Positions 49,558 to 60,879 of a stretch of 64,000 bases of DNA are shown here, in pieces; position 1 is the stretch's first letter, and each line of letters opens with the position of its first letter. The notes under the pieces were generated by a model. The model worked only from the letters and a program-made list of their open reading frames with translations. It searched no databases and had not been told where the DNA came from. The stretch lies in NCBI GenBank assembly GCA_036346395.1, contig CM070604.1, positions 7,239,904 through 7,303,903 of the forward strand, in the 5' to 3' direction. The stretch comes from Hsuehochloa calcarea. Taxonomy: Eukaryota > Streptophyta > Magnoliopsida > Poales > Poaceae. Made by a program: the position numbers and the translations under genes.

Positions 49558-51812
49558 TGTAACATCCTAACTTTTGGCATTTGAAAATCTTTTTATTAGT
49601 TGCTAGTTGAAAATCTCGCCATCTGCTTTTTATTTGAATTTAAATTAAAAGCTTAATATAGACTTTCATGATAAAATAATTTATTAGGGTTAATCCCAAC
49701 TTTAACAATTACCTAAACTATTTTTATTTGGATTCTATGTGCTTGGATATATTTTCTGGAATTTTCTAGAATTTTTTCAAGTTCATTTGCTATTTGATAT
49801 TTTGCTATTTGCATTTTCTGAATTTTCTAAAAAGAGAAATTAATTTAAAATCCCCGGGAACAATGTTGGGCCACACACCCAACACCGCACCTCAGCCCAG
49901 CCCACGCGCTCGCCGCCTACCCCCGTTGGATGCGCGACGCGTGCCCCTTCCTTCGATCGGACGCCCGCGCTCAGCCCCTCCTTCCTCCGTCTGATTGCTG
50001 CCGCGTGGCCTTGCCCGCTGATCTCGCTCGCTCGCTCCCGCACCCCTCCTCTGCCGCTGCCAAGTGGGCCACCGAGTGGTCGTCGTCCTCGACCAGCTTC
50101 CTCCTCGCGCCCGACCAGCTCTCTTCCTCGCGCCGACTAGTCGTGTTGCCATTGCCAGAGCTCGGCTCGACCACGGCAATGGCGATTTCCAACTGAAGAA
50201 TCCGAGTTTTCCGCACCAAATCTCTAGCCCTTATCTTCCCACACCCGAATCCGGCCGAATCAAATCTCAAATCGGTTTTAATCTCTGGGATTTCTGAAAT
50301 TTGGTTTTGCATTCAAAATAGACTCAAATCGCGGATTCCTTATCCCGACTCTCCCGAGCTCTATGAAAGCCACCCCTAGGATCGCCGGTCCTCCGCAACC
50401 CAGAGCCGCCACCCTCGTCACTCCAATCGCTCTAGTGCCACCACAATTTGAGGTTTAGGGTTTTTCGGCCGAGCTTCTTCTCCGGTGAATTGTGCTGCCG
50501 TCGTTGTCACCCTTGTCCCACGGACTGCACCATCGTGATCTGCATTGCTTAGGTTACCCCGTGCGCCCCTCCTTGCTGCCGGAGCATCGCCGGAGCCTCC
50601 GTCCAACAACAGCTGAGGCCGCTCCGCCGCTCTGATCTCGCCGTCGGCTGCCAGCGTCAACCTCAGTCGTCCGCATGTTCACCATCAGGTGTGCAGTAGC
50701 GCCAGCAATCGTTTGGTACCATCCACCGCCGGCGAAACGCCGCCGTTCGCCGGTGACCATCGGGTCCCGAGCGCCGCCGCTGTCGATCTGATGTGGCGAG
50801 TCTGCGTCAGCTTCCACATCAGCACCTGAGCCGACGTGTTCCACACGTGGCTTCTTCGTTAGTGCGTGCGTGGCACGGTCCACCGCTTCTAGAGTCCCGT
50901 GGCTCGGTAGACTCAGTCCACCGTGAGCCATCTCACTGACAAGTGGGTCCCATTTGTCATAATTTCTTTTAATTATATCTTTTTGGAAATTCCCTCGCTG
51001 ACGCAAGCATTGCGCAATAATCCAATTTCCTTTATAAAAATAATTAGGGAAATTTAATTAAAATCCAAATTAGGGTTTTAATTGGTTTTCAAACTTCCAA
51101 ATCCCATATCTTTTGCATCCAAACTCTGATTGATCCCATTCAAATTTGTAAATTCATATAAAATTAAGATCTATTTAATGGTGAATTTTATTTAATTTTG
51201 GAGTTTATTTTGCCTATGTTATTTATTTATTTTTGTTTCTTTTGCTTTGTTTGCGCGTAGACGTCGATAGTTCGAAAAATTCTGCAGAATAAGGAGCATC
51301 CCAAGACCAAGACCACTACTTTGAGCTATTTCAAGGCAAGTTATACCTTTGACCATATTTCACCTAGTTTTCAAATTACTTTGATTCGAATTATTGCATC
51401 TTAATTCAAGTATGTATTTAAATGGTTTTGGTTATAGTTAATAACCCAATTTGTTATATCCACCTTGTCTATTGTATACCATGATCTTTTGTCACCCTAG
51501 ATTGGTTCATTACTAGTTGGTAGTATCGTAGCACCAACGTGGGTTGGTTAGATACGAGTAGATTGCTTAACCAGGCCACGAGTCATCATTTCATGTGGGT
51601 TGCAAATATAAACTTGACTAAGTGATTATGGAACTGTGTGTGCTGTGTGCTATTACCCGTTGATGGCATGTGTTGCACTTAAATCAACAGGGTGGGGGAA
51701 AAGATTTAGACTAAGGCAAGTGGTGGATTCTGTGTGATTGGTGGAGATATGTGCTATAAACTTTGTGATTTGAGTTAAAATTAGAAGTCTTGCCTTGGTC
51801 AATTAAGGACTT
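49558..51812 (+). mobile_element. Truncated LTR, same family as the solo LTR
   Basis: Begins TGTAACATCC and follows the minus strand of 40923-44049 block by block: GGATTCTATGTGCTTGGATA near 49732, the ACTGACAAGTGGGTCCCA region near 50934, TCCCATATCTTTTGCATCCA near 51102, and TTTTGTCACCCTAG near 51488. It is cut at 51812 by the Sirevirus-like element. The open frames at 49794-51006 are within the LTR. Confidence 0.82.
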
Positions 51813-53630
51813 GTGGATATCATGGGGATATGCTCCAGATCTTAGGATGATGTGACAATTGGTAATGACATTTATGGTTTATCGTTTCACAGGGTTTTAG
51901 ACAAAGTTCAGGCTTTCTAGATAGGGGCGGTCCGACCGGCCATAGCATGGCGGTCCGACCAGTCCCAAATCGGTCGGACCGACCATGTGCGGTGGTCGGA
52001 CCGGGTGTGACCAAGAATGGTCAGAACAAGCTGGGCCAAAAATAGAGGGTGTAGGCAAGTGAGGGTATCCCAATGCACTTGGTCTCATAATTTTTGGAGC
52101 CCCAAGCAAAAGTTCTATTCGTTTTAAATTTCCAGAAGGTTTCGGAATTTCAGGGCTTGAAATTCGGCTAAGTCCCTTGTGGCGGTCCGACCGGCTCACA
52201 GGGAGCGGTCCGACCGGTCAGAGGGCAGTCCGACCGGCTCACAGTGAGCGGTCGGACCGATTTCCACTTATGCATCGGCCAACTTCGTGGTGATGTTGTT
52301 TTGTTAGGTCAAGTTCACTGGTATCATGGTATATGTATTGCATGATGCATGTTTTGACTAACATGGGTCAAGTTGTGAAGAACTTATTCCCGAATTCGTG
52401 TTTGCTTGTCTATGGTTGTGCAGGTTGCTTGGTGGTCAACGACGGTCAACAGCGAGGATGATCGGGACTAGACTTGGAGAGTTGAGGTCCAGAACGATCG
52501 ACGATGCCGGATGAGGTCAATGACTCTAGCGTGACGCAAGATGGACAAGGGTGACCTATTAGCAAATCTGAGGTGCAAGATGGCGCTAGGTGAAGCTGTT
52601 TAGGTCAAAAGGTTAAAGACAACAATTTGCGAAGCGTGCGTGTGTGACCCGTTTGTTAGTGGGGCCTTAACGGGAGCCCAATAGAGTTAAACCCTAGAAG
52701 TTCTAGGCCTCCACTATAAATAGGAGGAGGTGGTGGCTGCACCGTCTCTCTCGCCTCTTTTATGTTTCAAAACCCTAATTGGCTTAGGGGGAGTTGAGGT
52801 GGAGGCTAGGGCTCTTGATGGTTTGAGGTGATTTTTGTGATCTTGGATTGACCAATGTTCCTTGATGGAGTGGGTGTAATCCAGCATCAATCATGAATTT
52901 AATCTATGCAAGATTTGCTTGAGATAAATCTCTTTTCGTTCTTGCTTTCAATTTCGTGATTTTAGGGCTTTCTTTGATCCACGAGTTTTTGATTGATTCT
53001 TTCACGTGAATTAGCTTCCTGTGATATGTGTGAATCTATCTAGAATCATCTTGATCATCAATCAATCACGAACAAGCATTAGGATCAAGTTTTCGTTCTT
53101 GCCCGGTTTTAGACCCTCTCTTACTCAATTGATAACTGTTCAGGATCTAGCCAAGAATTATCATAATATTCAACTGGAATAGGTCCTTAATAGCATAGAG
53201 AAGGTGTGTACAAAGTTTCGTGAAGTTTGGAGTTGATAATCAAAAGTTAGACCTAATTACAACTTCGTCATCGGCCGCTTTTTCTGTTTGGATCTGCTCG
53301 AGTCTGCGGTCGACCGCCTCACCACCAAATCCGATCGATTTGTCGGTCCGACCGCCGGTATAACAACAGTCCGACCGGCAGGAAATCGGTCCGACCGGTG
53401 GAGTCCAGAGGTCAGACCGCCAGTGCACTGTGTTGCTTTAATCTTTGATAATTTTGTCATATTGCTTAGGGGATTAATTTGAATTCAATACTAGTCTTCC
53501 GCTGTACTGGTATATTGATCTTCATAGCTTCCTAATAGCTATTGGAGTGAAATTGTGTTAAATTCATAATTTGTGAAAAAGTGAGCGTGCTCCTATTCAC
53601 CCCACCTCTAGTCGCCTTTTCGGTCCAACA
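51813..53630 (+). repeat. 5' LTR
   Basis: Contains clusters of the palindromic motif CGGTCCGACCG at about 51926-51998, 52183-52262 and 53344-53420, and TATAAATA at 52715-52722 in the U3 region as promoter. R/U5 continue to CCAACA at 53630. Confidence 0.92.
52715..52722 (+). promoter_or_regulatory. LTR TATA box
   Basis: TATAAATA in CCTCCACTATAAATAGGAGG. The copy in the 3' LTR is at 59090-59097 in the same context. Confidence 0.75.
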
Positions 53631-53632
53631 AG

Positions 53633-53644
53633 TGGTATCAGAGC
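53633..53644 (+). other. Primer-binding site (tRNA-iMet)
   Basis: TGGTATCAGAGC, two bases after the 5' LTR end. It is complementary to the 3' end of initiator tRNA-Met, the usual primer of copia elements. Confidence 0.95.
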
Positions 53645-53690
53645 CCGGTTAGTTCACTCTTGATCTTAACCGGTCACTGAACTTTAGGCG

Positions 53691-55653
53691 ATGGATAAGT
53701 TTTCTACTAAACCGCATATCTTCGATGGGCACGACTATGCCTATTGGAAGAATCGTATGCGAGTCTTTCTTGAGAGCGAGGGACAAGCTATTTGGGATGT
53801 TGTTCGAGCTCCGCTTGTTATTCCTGAAATTGCTACGTCGGCTTCAGCTGTTCTTGTGGCAAATAACAACAAGGCCAAGAATCTTTTATATGGTGCGCTT
53901 GGTAGACAAGAATATGATAGGATTTGCAATCTTGCAACTGCGCATGAGATTTGGAACACCCTCGAAACATATCATGAGGGTTCGTCCCAAATCAAGAAAG
54001 TGCGCTAAACAGTTTACAAGCGTGAATACAACAAATTCGAGATGCGTCCTGGAAAGAGCATCGATGACATTTTCAGTCGCTTTAATAAAGTGATTAATCA
54101 GATGAAAGCTGTTGATATTGAATACTCTCAATCTGAAAGTGCCACCCATCTCTTGGCTGCAATCAACACCAAGGAGTGGGAGATGAAGGCTACTGCTATA
54201 GAAGAGAATGTTGATCTTTCGAGTCTTACTTTGGAGTTACTTTATAGTAAACTCAAGACTCATGAAATTAAAAGAGTTGATCATCCCAAGAAAGATAATT
54301 TAGCTTTGGTAGCAGATCCTCTAAAAAGGCTTCTGATGGTTCTTTTGAACCTTCTTCGGATTTTTATTTGCTTGTTTATCTGCTATTCATGAAGACGAGC
54401 TTGAGAGTATCGCTGAGTTTGAGTTAGCCATTCTTGCTAAAAAATTCACACGGGCCTACAATAATGTGAGAAACAAAAAGAGAGGTGGTCCGGTGACATG
54501 CTACGAATGTGGTGAGCTCAATCATATCCGGGCAAATTGCCCCAAGCTGAAAGGTAAGAGTAATCATAAGGAGGGAAAGCCAGCTTGGAAGAAGCATCCA
54601 TTCAAAAAAACAAGGTATGAGGTTAATAAGCTTGTGAAGGCCGCTCACCGGGTTCTTGCCGCTTTTGAGGATCAATCCTTGAGCGATGTGGACTCCGATA
54701 GCGAGGAGGACAATGAGGAGGAGATTCCCAAAGACAAGAAGAAAGGGAAGACCAAAGACTTCACCGGTATGTGCTTCATGGCTAACACTAACGACATTGA
54801 TGATGATGAGGTACCTCCCTCTTATGATGAGCTTTCTGCTAAATATGATTCTATAGTTGAGCAATTGCTTAGTCAAGATGAAGCGCTAGAATTTGTCATG
54901 ACAAAAAATAAGAAATTAGAGTCAAAGATTGGCAAACTGAAAGTAGAACTTAAAAATGCTAAGACTCTTGAACCTGACGAATGTTTGTCTTGTCATGCTA
55001 TGCATTCAGAAATTGCCAAATTGCAATCTGCTCATAATATTTCTGTGCAACAACTTGAGAATGCTATATCTAAGCTAAATGAAATTAAAACTACTCCTTA
55101 TGAAAAATGTTTAGAATCTAGCAAATTGGTTACTTCTGATGTGATTGATTTTAGCCCTTGCACTTCATGCTTAGAAAAATAACGTGAAATCCAAGATATC
55201 TTAGAAGCTGCTAGAGTCAAATATGCTCAGCTTAAGGATAATATTGAAACTACTATTTGTGCTTCTTGTTCCGTTCTTAAGCTTGAAATTGCTTTATATA
55301 AGGAGAAATCTATGGATAAAACTTGTGATGCTTGTGTTAATTTGAGAAAAGAAAATGCTTACCTTCATGATGCATTAGAAATTTTTTCTAAAGGTAAGAA
55401 ACAGTTAAACATAATTCTTGACAAGTCTAAAACTCCTTATAAGAAGCAAAGTTTAGGATTCAATTCTTTTCAAGATAATTCAAAGCCAAAAGTCATTCAA
55501 GTCTTGGAAAAAGGTTTAATTGAATTTAAAACCCAACATGCAAAAACATCTTTTAAATCTGTAAGTTTTGCTCAACCATCTGTTCAAACAACAGGTGCTT
55601 CTTCTAGCGGTATTAAGTATCATTGCAATTATTGTAAAAGAGTGGGCATTTGA
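53691..55653 (+). pseudogene. Gag of the Sirevirus-like element, interrupted
   Basis: Starts MDKFSTKPHIFDGHDYAYWK at 53691, the usual copia Gag opening. The Gag core (LYGALGRQEY, KFEMRPGKSIDDIFSRF) follows. The zinc knuckle CYECGELNHIRANC is at about 54499-54540. Next come a Lys/Asp/Glu-rich linker and a long Lys-rich stretch with heptad-like leucines (~54880-55180), probably coiled coil. Breaks: in-frame stops at 54006 and 55180, and frameshifts near 54320-54400. It formed the particle shell in the active ancestor; this copy cannot. Confidence 0.87.
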
Positions 55654-55995
55654 GTGAGTTTTGTTGGCGTAGGTTGAAAAATGATAAGAAAATTTTTGCT
55701 AGTATTTCATCTACTCAACCTAAAGTTTTTATGAGACATGGTCATTTTGAAAAGAATAAACCTAGGTTATGATTTATTTCACATGCTTATCATCATGCTC
55801 CTAGACAGGATAATTTTCATGTTCGTGTGACTATTACTCATGATAGGAATGCAAATAGAATCAAGGATAACACTTTTGCTTTGCATACTACTCGCAGACG
55901 TGTGTCTCAGTACTGGGTTCCCAAGTCTTGTTTAACTAACCCCAGTATCGAGACACATCGTTCTTCTGTGCCTTGATTTCCAGGATTACCGCGGA

Positions 55996-56295
55996 AAGAG
56001 GAAGGGCACGTGCTTTGTCGACTCCGGCTGTTCACGTCATATGACTGGAGACTCATGATGGTTCACCTCTTTCACGTGGTCGACGGGTTTCGAGCATCTC
56101 CGAGAACTTCCCATCGCCAAGCCGTTAAGCTCATATTCATGTATTTACACTCTACCCTCTTATATGGTATTTGGTATTTCTATTCGTTATCTTTGTCCAT
56201 TCGGGGTTTTTATCCTGATTGTGCGGGCTGTCGGCTAGATAGGAAGAGTACCTCAAGCGCTTGTCACCCTCTAGGCACTTCTCTTGTCTTTTGAT
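55996..56295 (+). pseudogene. Protease trace joined to RNase H trace
   Basis: KRKGTCFVDSGCSRHMTGDS, the copia protease active site with its D-S-G triad, lies at about 55996-56055. From about 56110 the sequence instead matches the RNase H region (QAVKLIFMYLHSTLLYGIWY, then CAGCRLDRKSTSSACHPLG). Integrase and reverse transcriptase, about 3 kb in a full element, are absent. The join lies roughly at 56090-56115. Several frame changes occur. A single internal deletion explains the arrangement. Confidence 0.82.
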
Positions 56296-58196
56296 TTTAT
56301 CATCACCAAACCTTTAGACCCAATTAGATTTGACACCTAGAGAAGCGAGTTAGGGGTAATTTATCCCTACGGGTTGGTTTGAGGGGGAGTTTGATCTTTT
56401 CTGATCTTTCCTTGTTCTTTTGATCTTTTATTGTTCTTTTTCTGAACTTAGTGATCTTTTTGAACTTTTTAGGTTTTTAGGCTTTTTATTGCATGTCATT
56501 GTATCATATTGCATTCATATGAAAAATACAACAAGTGGTATAAAATATTCAAAAAGATGCATTGTACTATAAGATTTGCTGCTTATCTTTTAAAATTTAT
56601 GAAGCTTTGCCTATTACCCTTTGGAGACTTAGTATTTCAATTCTTGCTCAATGCCATGTCTAGTTCTTTGACTTGCTAGAATTATCATGCTTTTACATGT
56701 GTAGCTAAGTCTTTGCTATATGAGCTAGAACTTTAAAACAACTTGAACTAAAAATTATAATTTGTGGATGTTTTAGTGAGTTGCGCAATTAGTGCTCCTT
56801 TTGTGACATTGGCCCTGTCAGAATTGCTTTGTTAGCTCTTTAATCTAAAATTGACCATTACTCGAGCTTCTAGTGTTCTTGAGATTCTAAAACTGCTCTT
56901 GTGAAACATAAAAAAAAATCAAGATTGTCTTATGCTTAATTTGTGCCAAACTATTCTTACGAGACTGCTTGTCAATGACATGAACTTGGAGATAGTTTGA
57001 TGAACCAGACGATCTCATGGGGACTGCTTGTCAGAAATGACATGAACCTCAAGATTTATCGCCCTGGTAGAAGCTTAGAAAGAGTTTGTGGATGACTCCT
57101 AGTCCAGGATCTTCTTTACTAATATATACCTTTAATCAACTTCTGGTCGAAGCTTAGGATGATTTTGTGGATGGCTCCTAGTCCAGGATCTTGTCACTAA
57201 GTTATATCATTAGTCAATTTCAATATTCAATGCATATGAGAAAACTGTTGACAAATGAGCTTTTAAGAAATACTGAGCAAAATGATTCAATACAGGACCT
57301 GATTGACTCTTAATGTGATCTTTGTTATATTTTTTGATCTCGCTTTGACATTTTGACATGGCCAGTATCACTTTAGGATCCCTGTTGATGAACTTGCTGG
57401 ATTTGAAGCGTTGCTTAAATTGATCAAATCTATTGCTTTACTTTTGAGCCTTTGTGCTTAGCTTTGATATATATGTCTTACCATGATCTTGCTAGCGCTG
57501 TCAGGCTTGATATGCTGGTTGTGCAATATTAGAGATACTAACTTGCTCTTTTGGGTAATCTCCAAAGCTTCTTGTAATAAAAAAAATAAAAATAAAGCCA
57601 CTTCATTGCACCTCATGCATACTCCTTATTATGCTTCTTTTGTTTTGCTTCTTTTTTTATTCTATACTTGTTATCTCTGGTTAAGAGGAAGGCGTGATTG
57701 CTTGATGAATCCATTGTCAAAGGGGGAGAAGATGTGTTAATGAGAAGATGTGTTTAAATGTATTAATGCTATGCATAGGGGGAGAATTTTTGGAGATATA
57801 TAAAAATGATAAAAAGGGGGAGAAACTGAAAATTTGAAAGTTTCTGAAATTTGAGCATCATAGTGAGGGGGAGTTCTTGAGTTTCATTATTATTGTCTTA
57901 TTGAATATTCTGAACTTGAATTGCATTCATTTATCCTCACAATGATCATAGGTCAATTGAACAATTGTTCTTTCATATGGACCTCATGTGAGAATTTTGT
58001 CTCTTTTATGGAAATCAAAGTTTTTATGCTTTGTTTTGCCTTATCTCACATGCCTATACTATTCTGATGCCAGCTTGGTCATTTACATTGCTTTTTATTG
58101 CTTTTGGACCAAGTTGTGCCTTTGTGCGAAAACGAAAGTACTTTACTTTTCAAACCTCCAAATTACACTTTCTGGATTATTGCCAATGTGTTCATC
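56296..58196 (+). other. Region between pol and 3' LTR, no ORF
   Basis: About 1.9 kb without a convincing frame, where Sireviruses may carry an envelope-like gene. Polypurine-tract-like blocks occur near 56382, 57720, 57777, 57817 and 57866. A diverged duplicated segment with GACTGCTTGTCA...TGACATGAAC appears twice (56969-56988 and 57022-57045). Confidence 0.6.
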
Positions 58197-58206
58197 AAGG
58201 GGGAGA
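58197..58206 (+). other. Polypurine tract
   Basis: AAGGGGGAGA one base before the 3' LTR start; the plus-strand primer of reverse transcription. Confidence 0.85.
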
Positions 58207-58207
58207 T

Positions 58208-60005
58208 TGTGGATATCATGGGGATATGCTCCAGATCTTAGGATGATGTGATAATTGGCAATGGCTTTTATGGTTTGTCGTTTCACAGGGTTTTCGACAA
58301 AGTTCAGGCTTTCTGGACAGGGGCGGTCCGACCGGCTATAGCATGGCGGTCCGACCAAGCCATGTCTTGTGATCGGACCGTAGTGACCAAGAATGGTCGT
58401 AACAAAATTGGACCAAAAATAGAGTATGTAGGTAAGTGAGGGGATCCCAATGCACTTGGTCTCATAATTTTTGGAGCCTCCAAGCAAAAGTTCTATTCGT
58501 TTTAAATTTCCAAAAGTTTTTGGAATGTCAGGGCTTGAAATTCGGCTAAGTCCCTTGTGGCGGTCCGACCGGCTCACAGGGAGTGGTCCGACCGGCCAGA
58601 GGGCAGTCCGACCGGCTCACAGTGAGCGGTCGGACCGTTTTCCACTTATGCATCGACCAACTTCGTGGTGATGTTGATTTTTAGGTCAAAGTCATGGGTT
58701 TCATGGCATATGTAGTGCATGATGCATGTTTTGACTAACATGGGTCAAGTTGTGAAGAACTTGTTCCCAAATTGGTGTTTACTTATCTATGGTTGTGCAG
58801 GTGCTTGGTGGTCAACGACGGTCAACGGCGATGATGATCGAGATTAGACTTGGAGAGTTGAGGTCCAGAACGATCGACGATGCCGGGTGAGGTCAATGAC
58901 TCAAGCGGCACGCAAGATGGACAAGGGTGACCTATTAGCAAATCTGAGGCGCAAGATGGCGCTAGGTGAAGCTATTTAGGTCAAAAGGTTAAAGACAGCG
59001 CTTTGCGAAGCGTGCGTGTGTGACCCGTTTGTTAGTGGGCCTTAACGGGAGCCCAATAGAATCAAACCCTATAAGTTCTAGGCCTCCACTATAAATAGGA
59101 GGAGGTGGTGGCTGCACCATCTATCTCTCGCCTCTTTTATGTTTCAAAATCCTAATTGGCTTAGGGGGAGTTGAGGTGGAGGCTAGAGCTCTTTATGGTT
59201 TGAGGTGATTTTCGTGATCTTGGATTGACCACTGTTCCTTGATGGAGTGGGTGTAATCCAGCATCAACCACGAATTTAATCTATGCAAGGTTTGCTTGAG
59301 ATAAGTCTATTTTTGTTCTTGCTTTCAATTTCGTGATTTTAGGGCTTTCTTTCATCCGCGAAGTTTTGATTGATTTCTTCACATGAATTAGCTTGCTGTG
59401 ATATGTGTGAACCTATCTAGGATCATCTTGATCATCAATCACTCACGAACAAGCATTAGGATCAAGTTTTCGTTCTTGCCCGGTTTTAGACCCTCTCTTA
59501 CTCAATTGACAACTGTTCAGGATCTAGCCAAGAATTGTCATAATATTAGATTGGAATAGGTCCTCAATAGCATAGAGAAGGTGTGTGCAAAGTTTCGTGA
59601 AATTTGGAGTTGAGAATCAAAAGTTAGACCTAATTGCAACCGTTCGTCGGGCCGTTTTTCTTGTTTGGATCTGCTCGAGTCTACGGTCCGACCACCCCTC
59701 ACCACCGGTCCCCGCTTTAGCGTGGTCCGATCACGATATAACAATGGTCCGACCGCCAGAATCGGTCGGACCGGTCAAGTCCAGAGGTCAGACCGCCAGT
59801 GCACTGTGTTGCTTTAATCTTTGATGATTTTGTCATATTGCTTAGGGGATTAATTTGAATTCAATACTAGTCTTCCGCTGTACTGGTATATTGATCTTCA
59901 TAGATTCCTAATAGCTATTGGATTGAAATTGTGTTGAATTCATAATTTGTGAAAAGTGAGTGTGCTCCTATTCACCCCCCCTCTAGTCGCCTTTTCGGTC
60001 CAACA
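58208..60005 (+). repeat. 3' LTR
   Basis: Colinear with 51813-53630 apart from small indels and substitutions. TATA box at 59090-59097. Ends GGTCCAACA, followed by gypsy coding sequence rather than a match to the left flank. Confidence 0.92.
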
Positions 60006-60765
60006 TTTGGAGCTGGCCGCGGTGGTGTTTACCTTGAAACTCCAGAGGCACTATTTGTATGGCGAGACTTGTGACATTTTCACAGATTACAAGAGTTTTA
60101 AATACATATTCACGCAAAAGGATCTGAATTTGAGGCAGTGCAGGTGGTTGGAGCTGATTAAGGGTTATGACCTCTCAATCTAGTACCATCCAGACAAATC
60201 TAATGTGGTTGCTGGTGCTCTTAGTCGCAAGGCGACTCCCGCTACTCAAGACTACCTCGTTGCTGATTTTGAACGCATGGGGATTTCTTATTGCTACGCG
60301 GACACGACACTTGTTGAAACACAGTTGATCCTTAAGTCAGCTATTCCAGACCATGTGCGGGAATCACAACGGAGTGACCGATTATTGTAGGAGGTCTAGA
60401 AGCGTCTAGATGAGGGTAAAGAGGGAGATTTCAGCTTGGATGATTCCAGAGCTTTGCAGTTTAAGGGTCGTCTTTCTGTACCACAAAAGGCGGAGGTAAA
60501 CTATGACATCTTGAGGGAGGCTCATCGTACTCCGTGCACTGTTCTTCCCGGGGAGACTAAGATGTACCATGATTTGAAACAAAACTTCTGGTGGAAAAGG
60601 ATGAAAGTGGATATTACAAATTATGGGGCTTCGTGTGGTGTTTGGCAACAAGTAAAAGCCGAGCATAAGCGTTCGACAGGGTTGTTGCAACCTTTGGAGG
60701 GTGGACCCATATTGGATTTCGAGATACATGTAGTTCCAACCTTCGTGTACTCAATTTTGGCTTGA
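60006..60765 (+). pseudogene. Ty3/gypsy RNase H to integrase fragment
   Basis: LELAAVVFTLKLQRHYLYGE, then IFTDYKSFKYIFTQKDLN and RQCRWLELIKGYD (60006-60180) are the Ty3/gypsy RNase H end. YHP...NVVAGALSRK follows, then the H2C2-like integrase leader with REAHRTP, KMYHDLKQNFWWKRM and VKAEHKRSTGLLQPLE (60510-60705). Three in-frame stops lie at positions where the family has Gln. The second His and second Cys of the zinc site are changed. The rest of integrase is missing; reverse transcriptase is missing on the left. It may belong to the LTR family at 49558, but this is unproven. Confidence 0.87.
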
Positions 60766-60879
60766 CTTGTGTGGGTGGACTCCCGTATGATCTTAATTGT
60801 TTCAACGCAGGTTAAGAGCAACATACATCCTTCCACTAGCAATGATGGTGGAGGCGACATGAAAGGGCGAGAAGGACGT

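Larger units (their letters stand above)
51813..60005 (+). mobile_element. Sirevirus-like copia element, internally deleted
   Basis: LTRs 51813-53630 (1818 bp) and 58208-60005 (1798 bp) both start TGTGGATATC and end GGTCCAACA. The primer-binding site TGGTATCAGAGC is at 53633-53644 and the polypurine tract at 58197-58206. Gag with a CCHC knuckle, a protease trace and an RNase H trace are present; integrase and reverse transcriptase are missing. Very long LTRs, an extended Gag and several polypurine-tract-like AGGGGGAG blocks before the 3' LTR are Sirevirus traits. In the first ~125 bases the LTRs differ at about 6 percent by eye. The flanks GGACT and TTTGG do not match, so no target duplication is visible. 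Confidence 0.9.

Noticed and set aside
49794..51006. GC-rich open frames up to 150 codons
   Set aside because: Within the truncated LTR of the same family as the solo LTR.
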